From: Desulfobacca acetoxidans DSM 11109
GTDB taxonomy: Bacteria; Desulfobacterota; Desulfobaccia; Desulfobaccales; Desulfobaccaceae
Reading direction: 5' to 3'
NCBI RefSeq assembly: GCF_000195295.1
Contig: NC_015388.1
Location: 2,790,001 to 2,854,000, forward strand
Length of the DNA stretch: 64,000 nucleotides
The position numbers were made by a program, and so were the translations under genes. Shown one piece after another: positions 45,465 through 55,133 of this stretch (the stretch's first letter is position 1; each line of letters begins with the position of its first letter). The notes under the pieces are model-generated. The model searched no databases, was not told the DNA's origin, and saw only the letters and a program-made list of their open reading frames with translations.

Positions 45465-46169
45465 ATGTGGAACATTCTAGAACTCAGCAACGAGGTGGGC
45501 AAATTATTCCTTGCCGCCATCATCGGTGGCATCATCGGTCTCGAACGGGAAACTCATGGCCAGGCCGCCGGCCTGCGCACCAATGTCTTGGTGTGCACCG
45601 GAGGCTGTCTACTCATGATGTTATCACTGCATATGGTGGAAATCTATCAATACTTGAATGTGAATGAATCCGTGGTTCGCTTAGACCCGGCCCGGATAGC
45701 TTCTTATGCCATTGCCAGCATGGGTTTCCTGGGCGCCGGTGCCATCATCACGGGTAAGGGAAACGTAAAAGGTCTCACTACTGCGGCAAGCATGTGGCTG
45801 GTCACCGCCATCGGCATGGCTATTGGCGCCAAGTACTATGCGCCAGCAGTGGCCAGCACGTGCCTCAGTCTGATAGTGCTCTACGGATTCCGCCGCATCA
45901 AGCGGCACCTGCCCACAGATGAACATACTCTTCTGACCATAAGGTTCAGCCAGGGACAGGATCTGTCAGATCAGATTAAATCCATTTTGAACAGAAGGGG
46001 TATTACCATCAATTTCAGCAACTGTCACCTCGATTACATGCAACATATTCTAACCTACAGGCTGCGTTTGCAGAGCAGAGTCGATATTCCCTGGATGGAG
46101 CTGGCCGCCGAAATGAAAGAAATAGGCCAGATGAAAGAAATAGGCTGGGAAGAGGCGGCGGTTCCTTAA
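45465..46169 (+). CDS. MgtC/SapB-family membrane protein
   Basis: The 234-residue protein has four to five N-terminal helices with the family motifs GGIIGLERETHGQAAGLRTNVLVC, ASMGFLGAGAIIT, GLTTAASMWLVTAIGMAIG. A soluble ACT-like C-terminal domain begins near residue 150. MgtC proteins aid survival in low magnesium or acid and can restrain F-type ATP synthase. The last 15 residues repeat MKEIG twice. Confidence 0.9.
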   Translation: MWNILELSNEVGKLFLAAIIGGIIGLERETHGQAAGLRTNVLVCTGGCLLMMLSLHMVEIYQYLNVNESVVRLDPARIASYAIASMGFLGAGAIITGKGNVKGLTTAASMWLVTAIGMAIGAKYYAPAVASTCLSLIVLYGFRRIKRHLPTDEHTLLTIRFSQGQDLSDQIKSILNRRGITINFSNCHLDYMQHILTYRLRLQSRVDIPWMELAAEMKEIGQMKEIGWEEAAVP

Positions 46170-46250
46170 AAGGAAAATTTAGTCGACCTATACCAAAGTC
46201 TTGATCCCGCCGTGAGCTATCTGGCCGGTTAGGCACGGCCCTCACTCATT

Positions 46251-47084
46251 TCAGGTCAGGTAGGCATGCAGCCCCGGCAGGAGGAAGCTAACGCCAAAGT
46301 AGGTAAATAACACCGCCAGAAAGCCCACTACTGCCAAGACTGCGACCCGTCGGCCCTGCCAACCCCGCACCAGACGGGCATGCAGAAATCCGGCATAGAT
46401 GAACCAGGTAATGAGCGACCAGGTCTCTTTCGGGTCCCAGCTCCAGTAGCGGCCCCAGGCGGATTCGGCCCAGACTGCGCCGGTGAGGATGCCCAGTGTG
46501 AGCATGAAAAAACCGATGATGATAGCCCGATAAATCAGTTCATCCAGTTCTGGCAGGTTGATCCCGTACCCCTTTGTGTGAACCGACCCCTTGGATGCCC
46601 TTCTCTGGAAAAAAAAGAGGATCGCCACCCCGAAACCTAAGGCAAAAGCGGCATAGGCTAAAAAGCAGGTTACCACATGAATAATCAGCCAGTTGCTCTT
46701 GAGGGCCGGCATTAGGGGCATGATCTGGTTGGAATGCCCCCCAAAAGAGGCGTAGGCCAGTATTAAACACGCCAATGTCGCCGTAATGCCCCCCACATAA
46801 TCACGCATCTGCCGTCCGAAAAACCCGTGCGAGACACAGATCACCGCCCAGGAAAAAAACAGCAGCGATTCATAAAAATTGGCCAAAGGTGCATGGCCGA
46901 TGTCTAAATAGTATGATTCCACCCACCGCCAGAGGAAACTTACTGTGTGCAGCGCCCAGCCTAAATACGTGACCCCGCGAGCGAACCTATTGAGCGGAGC
47001 CTGTTGGAAGACGGCAGCCACCAGATACGTCAGACCGCCGGTGAAATACAACAGCACGACCCATCCCAACAGCTTGGAACTCAT
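46251..47084 (-). CDS. ccsA: System II cytochrome c biogenesis protein CcsA
   Basis: The ATG at 47082-47084 overlaps the resB stop (ATGA), with AAAGGA six bases upstream. The 277-residue polytopic protein has the haem-handling WWD-type motif WGRYWSWDPKETWSLITW and the flanking conserved histidines (ESLLFFSWAV..., HVVTCFLAYAAF). With ResB it exports haem and attaches it to apocytochromes c outside the inner membrane. Confidence 0.94.
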   Translation of the reverse strand: MSSKLLGWVVLLYFTGGLTYLVAAVFQQAPLNRFARGVTYLGWALHTVSFLWRWVESYYLDIGHAPLANFYESLLFFSWAVICVSHGFFGRQMRDYVGGITATLACLILAYASFGGHSNQIMPLMPALKSNWLIIHVVTCFLAYAAFALGFGVAILFFFQRRASKGSVHTKGYGINLPELDELIYRAIIIGFFMLTLGILTGAVWAESAWGRYWSWDPKETWSLITWFIYAGFLHARLVRGWQGRRVAVLAVVGFLAVLFTYFGVSFLLPGLHAYLT

Positions 47085-48403
47085 TGCCATTCCTTTAATT
47101 TGGCCTCCAGCCGGGCCAGACGTCGCTGAAAAGCGTACTTATGTCGATCTCCAACGCCGTGGATCGTTATTGTTAATTCCCCCGATTTCTGCGGTGCTAA
47201 CGCTACTGCCCAACGCTGCCTCGGAGTGAACAGGGCCAGCCAGCACCCTGGCAGGATAAGCAGAAAACCCAAATATACCAGCCAGACGCCAGGGTCATAT
47301 TTCACCAGCAAACCAGACCTGTAGGTGATCTCCACTTCCTCAACCGAGAAGATATGAGGCCCCGGCTGAGGCAATTGCTTCTGCGAACGATCCGCCAATA
47401 CCCAGACGATGCGAGGATGCCCGGCAGCATCGGACCGGTAGGCCAGTTGCAGCGCCGGCCCCATGCCACCTAGATCAGGTTCCAGCCGCAGGACCATAAC
47501 CATGCCCCGGCCATCCGGCAGCGGCAACCGCCGTCGCAAAGGAGCCTCTAAAACGAGATGCCTCCCCGCAACCTGCACCCCTAATTTCACGGCCGCCCTG
47601 GGAAGAGCCTCATAAGAAGACTGATAGAAAGATAATCCATCAAAAGCAACGGGATGGTTGACCCGACATACGGCTGAGTGATTCTCCTGTCCGGACTTCC
47701 GGAAAGTGAGATCGGAGCGAAACTCCCGTGGTGAACCATTCGGATAAAAGTCGACCTGGAAACGATCCAACCGTACGGTGAAATCCAGGGGCCGCGACCT
47801 GTCGGAATCACTCAACGCCAGTGTATTTGCACTCTGCCCTTCCAGGAGATCCATCCGCCCCTGGTACCCCCAGATACCGCCGATAACACCTCCCCCTACA
47901 ATCACCATGATGCTCAGATGAATCAGGTAAGGGCCCAGACGCCCCCAACGCCCCCGCTGATACAGACGCCAGGCAGTCCTTTGATCCTGCACCTCCAGGG
48001 CGCAACCCAAAATACTCCGGAGAGCTTTATCCATCCGCTCAGATGTGGCTTTATCGTGGACAGGCAAGGTGAATTGCAGCCGTGGTGGCAGAATTTTATA
48101 AACTTCGAGTTCGGGACGCCGCTGAAAAACCCTCAGCGCCTCGGGCAGGCGCTTGAGAGAACAGGCTGTCAGATTAACTATGAATAAGCCAATGATCATT
48201 AGAAACAAAGGACTGCGATAGACATCGAAGAGACCCAGTCGCCAGAATAGTTCTCCCAGCAGGTCGCCAAACCTCTCTTGGTAAAATTCCCATGACTGGC
48301 CCTGTGGCAGCAACGTCCCGATGATAGCTACTACTGCCAGGAGCAGGAGACTTAATAATGCCAGACGGATGGACGTCAACCCATCCCATAAACGGGAGAG
48401 CAT
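47081..48403 (-). CDS. resB: Cytochrome c biogenesis protein ResB/Ccs1
   Basis: The frame has ATG at 48403 or a TTG 39 bases earlier; the ATG form starts MLSRLWDGLTSIRLAL. The roughly 440-residue protein has three N-terminal membrane helices, a large outer domain containing VRLDRFQVDFYPNGSPREF and HPVAFDGLSFYQSSYE, and a final helix (VWLVYLGFLLILPGCWLALF). It partners CcsA, to which it is translationally coupled. Confidence 0.93.
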   Translation of the reverse strand: MLSRLWDGLTSIRLALLSLLLLAVVAIIGTLLPQGQSWEFYQERFGDLLGELFWRLGLFDVYRSPLFLMIIGLFIVNLTACSLKRLPEALRVFQRRPELEVYKILPPRLQFTLPVHDKATSERMDKALRSILGCALEVQDQRTAWRLYQRGRWGRLGPYLIHLSIMVIVGGGVIGGIWGYQGRMDLLEGQSANTLALSDSDRSRPLDFTVRLDRFQVDFYPNGSPREFRSDLTFRKSGQENHSAVCRVNHPVAFDGLSFYQSSYEALPRAAVKLGVQVAGRHLVLEAPLRRRLPLPDGRGMVMVLRLEPDLGGMGPALQLAYRSDAAGHPRIVWVLADRSQKQLPQPGPHIFSVEEVEITYRSGLLVKYDPGVWLVYLGFLLILPGCWLALFTPRQRWAVALAPQKSGELTITIHGVGDRHKYAFQRRLARLEAKLKEWQ

Positions 48404-48548
48404 GGTTGTCTGTTGCCTATTCGCTAAATCAATCGATTGCAAGGCGGGTGTGTGAGGCGCCTAATAGCAACTTCAAAGTTGAGGCTGGATATCTAGGGTT
48501 CCGGTGCGTGTTAAAAGCACGGCCAAGGAATTGAGCAACTCTGCCGAT

Positions 48549-48998
48549 CTATTCTTCCTCTCGATCTTCAGGTGGATAGTCCTCTTCATAGTCTTCGTCG
48601 AAATCGTATTCCTCTTCTTCCTTTAAGTACTCCTCATATTCGTCTTCGGTAAGCAACTCATTAAAATCTGACGGCGCCGTCATCTCAAGGCGGAGCAGCC
48701 AGCCATCGTCGTAGGGTTCTTCATTGGCCAATTCCGGAACATCATTCAGCTCATAATTTACCTCGATAATTTCACCGGATACTGGGGCTAAGAGCTCTTC
48801 CCGCCCGTTTTGAGCTTCGAGAATACCAAAAGTCTCGTCCTTCACCACTTCATCGCCTTCCTCCGGCAGCTGCAAGGAATAGATCTCCCCTAACTTCTCT
48901 TGGAGATAGTCTGAAATGCCGATAACTACCCGGCCATCTTCCTCCAAACGGGCCCAGAGGTGGTCCTGGCTAAAACGGAGCTCTCGCACTTCTTTCAC
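48549..48998 (-). CDS. GcvH-like protein without lipoyl-lysine
   Basis: The GTG start (GGGGGA upstream) gives 149 residues. Residues 1-110 follow the glycine-cleavage H fold (FSQDHLWARLEEDGRVVIGISDYLQEKLGEI, then PVSGEIIEVN). In the lipoylation loop the usual FGxxESVKA reads FGILEAQNG, so Asn replaces the modified Lys. The last 35 residues are almost all Glu, Asp and Tyr. It cannot carry lipoate at the normal place, so it is not an ordinary glycine-cleavage carrier. No gcvT/P genes are nearby. Confidence 0.85.
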   Translation of the reverse strand: MKEVRELRFSQDHLWARLEEDGRVVIGISDYLQEKLGEIYSLQLPEEGDEVVKDETFGILEAQNGREELLAPVSGEIIEVNYELNDVPELANEEPYDDGWLLRLEMTAPSDFNELLTEDEYEEYLKEEEEYDFDEDYEEDYPPEDREEE

Positions 48999-49069
48999 CT
49001 GATCTTCCCCCTCTATATAATCGGAGCCGATGCTTAGGCTAACGAAAGTGATTTATAAACATCTCCCGT

Positions 49070-49903
49070 TTATTTTGCAACCCTTTTTTCTGGCGCCGTT
49101 TCGATAAACCGTTTAAGAAAAAGGAAATACGCATCGCCCCCGACAACGTCAAGATTATTGTGTCCGGCGCCAGCCAATTGATAGAATATTTTCGGCTCCG
49201 GAGCCAGATCGAATAATTTCTTCCCCAGATAGCAGGGAACAATACGATCACATTCACCGTGCACCAGGAGTTTCGGAACCTTAAGGGGCTGTATTCGCCG
49301 AACTGCGTTGAACTTATCCCTCCAAAGCCTGCGCGTCGGCAGCCAGGCAAAGTAATAGCGCCCCATATCTCCTACATTGGTAAAGGTGGATTCCAGAATC
49401 AACGCCCGGCAGGGCTCCCTGCTGGCCAAATCAACGGCTATCACACCTCCCAACGAATGACCGGCAATAGCGATCTGCTGAGGTGATAACCCAATCTCGG
49501 TTACCAGGTAACGGTACGCCGCCCAGGCATCTTCATAGACGCCGTTCTCGCTGGGAACTCCCTGACTGAGGCCGTAACCCCGATAATCGAATAAAAACAC
49601 TCCCAATCCAACTTTTCGAAACGCCGCCATAATCCCCAACCGATGGCTGATATTGCCGCCATTGCCATGACAGTACAAGATCACCGGCGCTTTAGGAGCA
49701 GCCTCCGCATACCAAGCGTGAAGTCTTAATCCGGTTGGAGTGGTAAAAAAGATCTCCTGACAGTTTAACCCATACTGGGAAGGGAGATAATCCAAACGTG
49801 AGGTGGGGAAAAAGATAAACATCCTCTCCACCAGGCCTTCATGCATAGTGAGCAACGTCAAAAATGCCATGACGGCCAAAAAGACGATCAAGACGTTCAG
49901 CAT
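49070..49903 (-). CDS. Alpha/beta hydrolase with N-terminal membrane anchor
   Basis: The ATG at 49901-49903 follows AGGAAAGTTT. The 277-residue protein has one hydrophobic helix (1-20). The hydrolase core follows with VILYCHGNGGNISHR, the nucleophile GHSLGG, an acid in HGECDRIVP and the His in GAGHNN. It resembles the BEM46/YqkD-like family. The substrate is unknown; the catalytic domain probably faces the periplasm. Confidence 0.85.
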   Translation of the reverse strand: MLNVLIVFLAVMAFLTLLTMHEGLVERMFIFFPTSRLDYLPSQYGLNCQEIFFTTPTGLRLHAWYAEAAPKAPVILYCHGNGGNISHRLGIMAAFRKVGLGVFLFDYRGYGLSQGVPSENGVYEDAWAAYRYLVTEIGLSPQQIAIAGHSLGGVIAVDLASREPCRALILESTFTNVGDMGRYYFAWLPTRRLWRDKFNAVRRIQPLKVPKLLVHGECDRIVPCYLGKKLFDLAPEPKIFYQLAGAGHNNLDVVGGDAYFLFLKRFIETAPEKRVAK

Positions 49904-50191
49904 AAACTTTCCTGACGCCAGAAAAAAACTCCGGCAGGGATGCGCTCTTGTCTGCCTGTTATTCAATAATCATCCTATATCGCTAAGATAATACAGTGGG
50001 CAGTGAGCAATTGCGTAGGGCGAGAAAAAGGCTGAGCGCCCCGATTGTCCTTCCGGTTTCATAATAGCTTATGTTTTTTATTGTAACCCCACTTTTAATA
50101 TGGTAATTGAAAATTTTAATTGAGCAATCTGTCATCTGAAAAAGATCGCAACCGGCATAAATGTCGGCATTGTCTTCTGTTGAGGTCCTTT

Positions 50192-52066
50192 ATGCACCCA
50201 TTGCTGAGCGGCGAACCGGGCGTCTCAAAACTGTTGTTGGGCAATGAAGCCATCGTGCGCGGCGCCCTGGAGGCCGGAGTTGCCCTGGCTACCACCTACC
50301 CCGGCACCCCGGCGTCTGAGATCGGCGACCGCTTCTACCAGATTTCCCGGGAAACCGATTTGTACTTCGAATACTCCACCAATGAAAAGGTGGCCCTGGA
50401 GGTGGCGGCGGGCGCCGCGGCCTCGGGATTGCGGGTCATGTGCTCCATGAAGCATGTCGGCGTCAACGTGGCCGCCGATACCCTCATGACCCTGGCTTAT
50501 TCCGGCGTCAAGGGAGGTCTGGTACTGGTTTCGGCCGACGATCCCTCTTTGTTCTCCAGCCAGAATGAACAGGACAACCGCTATTACGCCAAACTTTCGG
50601 GGCTGCCCATGGTAGAACCGGCCAGTGCCCAGGAAGCCAAAGATCTGACCCGGTACGCCTTTGCACTCTCCGAACGTTTGGCCTTGCCGGTCATCTTGCG
50701 CACTACCACTCGCATCAATCACAGCCGCGGCGTCGTTTCCCTGAGTGAACTGACTCCTCGACAATCCCAGGGCCACTTTGTCAAAAACCCCTTTCGCTAC
50801 GTCATGGTCCCAGCCGTGGCGCGTCAGGCGCATGCCATCCTGTTGCAGCAGCAGGCCAAAGCCTCTGATGAGGCCGAAACCTGCCCCTTTAATGAGCTCA
50901 TAGGAGACGGCCCCTGGGGTATTGTGGCCAACGGCGTCAGCGTCAGCTATGTCCGGGACGCCATCAGCGATCTAGGCCTGAAGGACCAGGTTACCCTTTT
51001 GAAACTCGGCTTCACCCATCCCCTGCCCGCTGACCTGATAGGAAAATTTTTCGCCCGGGTAAAAAAGATATTGGTCGTCGAAGAGTTGGAACCATACCTG
51101 GAGGAGGGCCTCCGGGCCCTAGCCGCTAGCCTGGATAGACAGATTCCGATCATGGGAAAAGGACCGGGTCTTTTCAGCCGCCTCTACGAGTACCATCCCC
51201 GTCTGGTGCGGCAGGTCATCGCCGATTACTTTGGCGTGCCTTATTCTCCCCCGCAACCTCTGGAACCGGCCAAATTGCTGGGCCGTCCACTGCCGGAGCG
51301 CCCCCCCAACCTCTGCCCTGGCTGTGCCCACCGGGCCACTTATTATGCCGTTAAAATTGCCCTGCGGGACTTGGGAGTGGAAGGCATCTTCCCGACCGAC
51401 ATCGGCTGCTACACCCTCGGACTCCTGCCCCCCCTGAGTGTGGCCGACTATCTCCTCTGCATGGGGTCCAGCATTAATACGGCTGCTGGCATCTCCCGAG
51501 CCACCGGGCAAAAGGTCATCGCCTTTATCGGCGACTCCACTTTCTTTCACTCCGGCATCCCCGGTCTGGTCAATGCCGTCCATAACCGCCACGATTTTCT
51601 GCTCATCATTCTGGACAACGGCACCACAGCCATGACCGGACACCAGCCGCATCCGGGCGTTAAACCCGCCCCTCCCGGATATGGCGGCCTCAGTCTCGAT
51701 ATCAAAAACGTCGTACAGGCCCTGGGCGTGGAACAAGTCCAGGTGGTCAACCCCATGCAATATCGGCTGACGCTCGCAGCGGTGAAAAACGCCCTTGATC
51801 AAACCGGAGTGCGGGTGATCATCGCCCGTTCTCCCTGCGTCCTCTATATGCAGCGACTGTCCGGTAAGAAGCGGGCCAAAACCTTTATCGTAGGGCCGGA
51901 ATGCCGGGACTGTCGCCACTGCCTGGATTATTTCGGCTGTCCGGCTTTGCATCCGCCACTCGACGGCAATGGGCCATTAATCATCGATGAAACCCTATGC
52001 GCCTCCTGCGGCTTCTGTCTGCAACTATGCGAAAAGAGAGCGATCAGAGCAAAAAGTAAGGAATAA
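50192..52066 (+). CDS. iorA: Indolepyruvate:ferredoxin oxidoreductase, alpha subunit
   Basis: The start at ATG 50192 has GAGG upstream. The 624-residue protein contains the pyrimidine-binding N-terminal domain (GNEAIVRGALEAGVALATTYPGTPASEI), the ThDP-binding site GDSTFFHSGIPGLVNAVHN...DNGTTAMTG, and a C-terminal ferredoxin domain with CRDCRHCLDYFGCPA and CASCGFCLQLCEK. It oxidises arylpyruvates to aryl-acetyl-CoA with reduction of ferredoxin, a strictly anaerobic route of aromatic amino acid breakdown. Confidence 0.95.
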   Translation: MHPLLSGEPGVSKLLLGNEAIVRGALEAGVALATTYPGTPASEIGDRFYQISRETDLYFEYSTNEKVALEVAAGAAASGLRVMCSMKHVGVNVAADTLMTLAYSGVKGGLVLVSADDPSLFSSQNEQDNRYYAKLSGLPMVEPASAQEAKDLTRYAFALSERLALPVILRTTTRINHSRGVVSLSELTPRQSQGHFVKNPFRYVMVPAVARQAHAILLQQQAKASDEAETCPFNELIGDGPWGIVANGVSVSYVRDAISDLGLKDQVTLLKLGFTHPLPADLIGKFFARVKKILVVEELEPYLEEGLRALAASLDRQIPIMGKGPGLFSRLYEYHPRLVRQVIADYFGVPYSPPQPLEPAKLLGRPLPERPPNLCPGCAHRATYYAVKIALRDLGVEGIFPTDIGCYTLGLLPPLSVADYLLCMGSSINTAAGISRATGQKVIAFIGDSTFFHSGIPGLVNAVHNRHDFLLIILDNGTTAMTGHQPHPGVKPAPPGYGGLSLDIKNVVQALGVEQVQVVNPMQYRLTLAAVKNALDQTGVRVIIARSPCVLYMQRLSGKKRAKTFIVGPECRDCRHCLDYFGCPALHPPLDGNGPLIIDETLCASCGFCLQLCEKRAIRAKSKE

Positions 52067-52122
52067 GTTGATTTATACCACAGCAAATTTTCAGCCACAA
52101 GAAACACCGGATAGAGAGCATC

Positions 52123-52746
52123 ATGCCTAATGACATAAAACTTCGCATCTTTTGCACCGGCGTCGGGGGCCAGGGTACGCTGCTGGCCACCCGCCTTCTG
52201 GGCGAAGCCGCCATGGCCGCCGGCTTTATGGCGCAGGTATCCGAAACTCATGGGATGGCCCAACGCGGCGGCGTTGTGGAATCCACCCTCGTCCTGGGCG
52301 CCCTTTCCAGCCCTATCATTTCACTGGGTGAAGCTGACATCCTGATCGGTTTTGAAGTCCTGGAGACCTTCCGGTCCCTCAATCGCTGCCATGCCAATAC
52401 CCTGGTAGTAACCAATATCGGCGTCAATGTGCCTTATACCGTAGCCACTGGCCAAACAACCTACCCGCCCGTAGCAGAGATGCTGAATATCCTGCAAGAT
52501 TCGGTAGGCCGCCTTATCGGCCTGAACGCCAATGACCTGGCCCTCCAGGCTGGCAGCGCCCTGGCGGTGAACATGGTGCTTTTGGGCGCCCTGCTGAGCA
52601 CCGGCCGGCTCCCGTTCGAACCTGAAATTCTGGTCAAGGTGGTCCAAACTCACACCCCCAGCAAGCATCTCACGACCAACCTGCAGGCCTTCAACCTGGG
52701 CCGGGAGGCCGCCATGACCCTAACGGCGGCACCAATCCATAAGTAA
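52123..52746 (+). CDS. iorB: Indolepyruvate:ferredoxin oxidoreductase, beta subunit
   Basis: The 207-residue gamma-type domain has FCTGVGGQGTLLATRLLGEAA, SETHGMAQRGGVVESTL and the SLGEADILIGFE strand. It forms the enzyme with IorA, whose gene ends 56 bp upstream. It is of the short IorB form without fused extra domains. Confidence 0.94.
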   Translation: MPNDIKLRIFCTGVGGQGTLLATRLLGEAAMAAGFMAQVSETHGMAQRGGVVESTLVLGALSSPIISLGEADILIGFEVLETFRSLNRCHANTLVVTNIGVNVPYTVATGQTTYPPVAEMLNILQDSVGRLIGLNANDLALQAGSALAVNMVLLGALLSTGRLPFEPEILVKVVQTHTPSKHLTTNLQAFNLGREAAMTLTAAPIHK

Positions 52747-52949
52747 ATGTTATTCTCCAAAAAGTATCCGCCAGCCACGTCAATCATTTGCTGATAGCAC
52801 AGCGCGGCCCCAGGACCGCAACCAAAATAAAAAATCAAATTGTAGAAAGACTTCCTGATACCTAGCGTCTCCCTGTTGCACTCGTGAAAAGGGCTTGCAC
52901 CGCTGAGTGAGATCAGTTAGAAATTACCAGCTACGCTGAGGAGAGAGTT

Positions 52950-53564
52950 ATGGGATTATTTTCCAAGTCCCTGAGCTGCACCCGCTATTTTGTGCGCGGG
53001 GAATTGCCGGAGGACTTTTTATCGTGGGCGGACGAGCGACTACAACACTTCGCCTTTCGGGAGATCGATGACACCAACGATGAAAAATCCTGGGGTTGGG
53101 TGGAATTTGACAATCTGTTGCAGCCCGAATTTACCGGTGGCCAGGCCCATAAAGGGGAATACCTGGCCTTCTCGCTGCGCCTCGACGCCCGGAAAGTGCC
53201 GGCCGCCCTGTTTCGCAAGCATTTTCTAATAGCTGAACTCACCGTGCGTGAGCAGCAGAAGTTCCGCCGACTCAGCCGTCAACAGAAGCTCGAACTGAAA
53301 AAATCGGTTATGCAGGATCTGCTCCGCCGGCAGATGCCGCAACCGACCATATTCGATGTTGTCTGGCATCCGGACCGGCAGCGTTTATGGCTCTTTGCCA
53401 CCAGCCCCAAAGTGCGCGAGACCTTTGAATCCCTGTTCCGCGAAACCTTTGAGTTGGATATCTATCTCCTCTTTCCCTATACCCTGGCCCAGGACCTCCT
53501 CAAATCCGAGGCCGCACTCAACCGGCTGGAAATGGTGGAACCGGTGGTATTCACGAGGGATTAG
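52950..53564 (+). CDS. RdgC-like protein, N-terminal half
   Basis: The 204-residue product starts MGLFSKSLSCTRYFVRGELP after GAGGAGAGAG. It resembles the N-terminal two-thirds of RdgC, with SWGWVEFDNLL, LRLDARKVPAALFRKHFLIAE and LRRQMPQPTIFDVVWH. RdgC (about 300 residues in E. coli) forms a DNA-encircling ring that limits RecA. Here the C-terminal part appears as the next gene. The call is moderate because residue identity to E. coli RdgC is low. Confidence 0.75.
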   Translation: MGLFSKSLSCTRYFVRGELPEDFLSWADERLQHFAFREIDDTNDEKSWGWVEFDNLLQPEFTGGQAHKGEYLAFSLRLDARKVPAALFRKHFLIAELTVREQQKFRRLSRQQKLELKKSVMQDLLRRQMPQPTIFDVVWHPDRQRLWLFATSPKVRETFESLFRETFELDIYLLFPYTLAQDLLKSEAALNRLEMVEPVVFTRD

Positions 53565-53587
53565 GAAAGAGGAAAAAAGGACAAGTA

Positions 53588-54115
53588 ATGCGCGATTTAG
53601 TGGAACTGCTGTTCGCCTACCGCTTTTTGGGTCGGGAATTTCTCACCTGGCTTTGGTTCAGAAGTGAAGCAGAAACTGACGGTTTAATGCGACTACCCGA
53701 GACAGAGCCGGTAAGCCTGGCCGTGGGCGACAAGATGATGTTGGAGACCAGCGATGGGGAATATCGGGAAACCCTCGTACTTCAGGGCAGCCGCTCCGAA
53801 CATCAGGAAGCCCGACTCGGTCTCAGGCAGGGTAAACTGCCGGAGGAGATGCACCTGAAGCTAACTCGCGGCCGGGATGAATGGCAGCTTACCCTCAAGG
53901 CCACTACCTTGGAGATCAAAGGCTTAAAGAGCCAGAATACCTCTGTCCAGGGTGATGATGAGGACCAGGAGGCCTTCTTTTTCGATCAGATGTACCAGGT
54001 AGAGGAAGTCTCCCACATTATGGACGGTCTGTTTCAAGAATTCCTCCAGGTACGGCTCTCCCCGGCCTGGGAGCAGGAAGAAATGCCCCGTATCCAGGAT
54101 TGGCTGGAGACCTGA
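53588..54115 (+). CDS. RdgC-like protein, C-terminal half
   Basis: The 175-residue product starts 23 bp after its partner with its own site (AAAAAAGGACAAGTA), in another frame. Its end (WQLTLKATTLEIKGLKSQN, then EDQEAFFFDQMYQVEEVSHIMDGLFQEFL) lines up by pattern with the C-terminal LKF...[31 protein letters not shown] of E. coli RdgC. It probably assembles with the preceding protein. Confidence 0.6.
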   Translation: MRDLVELLFAYRFLGREFLTWLWFRSEAETDGLMRLPETEPVSLAVGDKMMLETSDGEYRETLVLQGSRSEHQEARLGLRQGKLPEEMHLKLTRGRDEWQLTLKATTLEIKGLKSQNTSVQGDDEDQEAFFFDQMYQVEEVSHIMDGLFQEFLQVRLSPAWEQEEMPRIQDWLET

Positions 54116-54201
54116 AGGAGGCGCCGCGCCAGGGGCGGCGAAAAAGCAGGGGGGCACCAGGGATGAGGACTCAAAAAAATAAAGGTTCAGGAGATTAATC
54201 T

Positions 54202-55026
54202 GTGCCTGAACTTCCGGAAGTGGAGGTTATACGCCGCGGGTTGGCAAAGAAACTGGTAGGCGATAAGATCATTGCCGTTGATTTGGGTAGGCAGCGACTG
54301 CGGCGACAGGCCCTCGATAGCGAACTGGCCTCATTGGTGGGGCACACGTTCAGCCGGTTGACCCGGCGGGGCAAATATCTCCTGCTGCACCTGGATCAGG
54401 GGCAGACGCTGCTGGTACATCTAGCCATGACCGGACGCCTGCTCCTGCAAACGAACTCCTGCCCGCTGCCGCCCCACGTCCACCTCACCTTACACTGCCA
54501 GACCGGTCATAAACTGCTGTACCAGGACATGCGCCGCTTCGGCCAGATACTCCTCTATCCTCCCGGCAAAAGGCCGCCAGCTCTGGAGCAGGTAGGATGG
54601 GAGCCCTTTTCCCGGGGCTTAACCCCCGAGTGGCTGCGCCAAAAGACGGTGCGACTAACCAGGCCGGTGAAAAATTTCCTGCTTGACGGCCGCTTCATCG
54701 CCGGCATCGGCAATATCTACGCCTCTGAGACACTCTTTGAGGCCAGGGTGCACCCTCAGACCCCGGTGGGCCGGATCGACCTCAAGACTTGGGAAACTTT
54801 GTTGCGCGCCATCCGACGTATCCTGCGCCGGGCCATCAAGGCCGGCGGCACCACCATCGTCAACTATGTGGACTGCGACGGGCAATCAGGCCTGTTTGGC
54901 GTGCAGCTCAAGGTCTATGGCCGGGCTGGCAGCCCTTGCCCAGTCTGCCAGACCCCCATTACCCGCCTGGTCATGGCCGGGCGCAGCACCTTCTTCTGCC
55001 CCACCTGCCAGCCGATCAACCTTTAA
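54202..55026 (+). CDS. mutM: Formamidopyrimidine-DNA glycosylase
   Basis: The GTG start directly precedes PELPEVEVIRRGL, the required catalytic N-terminus (Pro2, Glu3). The 274-residue protein has LTRRGKYLLLHL with the catalytic Lys, RMHxHxx-type MRRFGQI, GIGNIYASE and a C-terminal zinc finger (CPVCQTPI...CPTCQ). It excises 8-oxoguanine and Fapy lesions. Confidence 0.97.
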   Translation: MPELPEVEVIRRGLAKKLVGDKIIAVDLGRQRLRRQALDSELASLVGHTFSRLTRRGKYLLLHLDQGQTLLVHLAMTGRLLLQTNSCPLPPHVHLTLHCQTGHKLLYQDMRRFGQILLYPPGKRPPALEQVGWEPFSRGLTPEWLRQKTVRLTRPVKNFLLDGRFIAGIGNIYASETLFEARVHPQTPVGRIDLKTWETLLRAIRRILRRAIKAGGTTIVNYVDCDGQSGLFGVQLKVYGRAGSPCPVCQTPITRLVMAGRSTFFCPTCQPINL

Positions 55027-55102
55027 GATCGTTTCCGGTTTCCGGAAAAAAATAATAAGGCTGCAGATGCTTTGCTACTCTGTTATACCCTCCAATCCCC
55101 GA

Positions 55103-55133
55103 CCACTAACCACTAACCACTGACCACTGACCC
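55103..55133. repeat. Heptamer tandem repeat
   Basis: Units CCACTAA, CCACTAA, CCACTGA, CCACTGA and a partial unit lie at the very end of the AICAR transformylase gene, whose stop codon is at 55133-55135. Confidence 0.75.
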
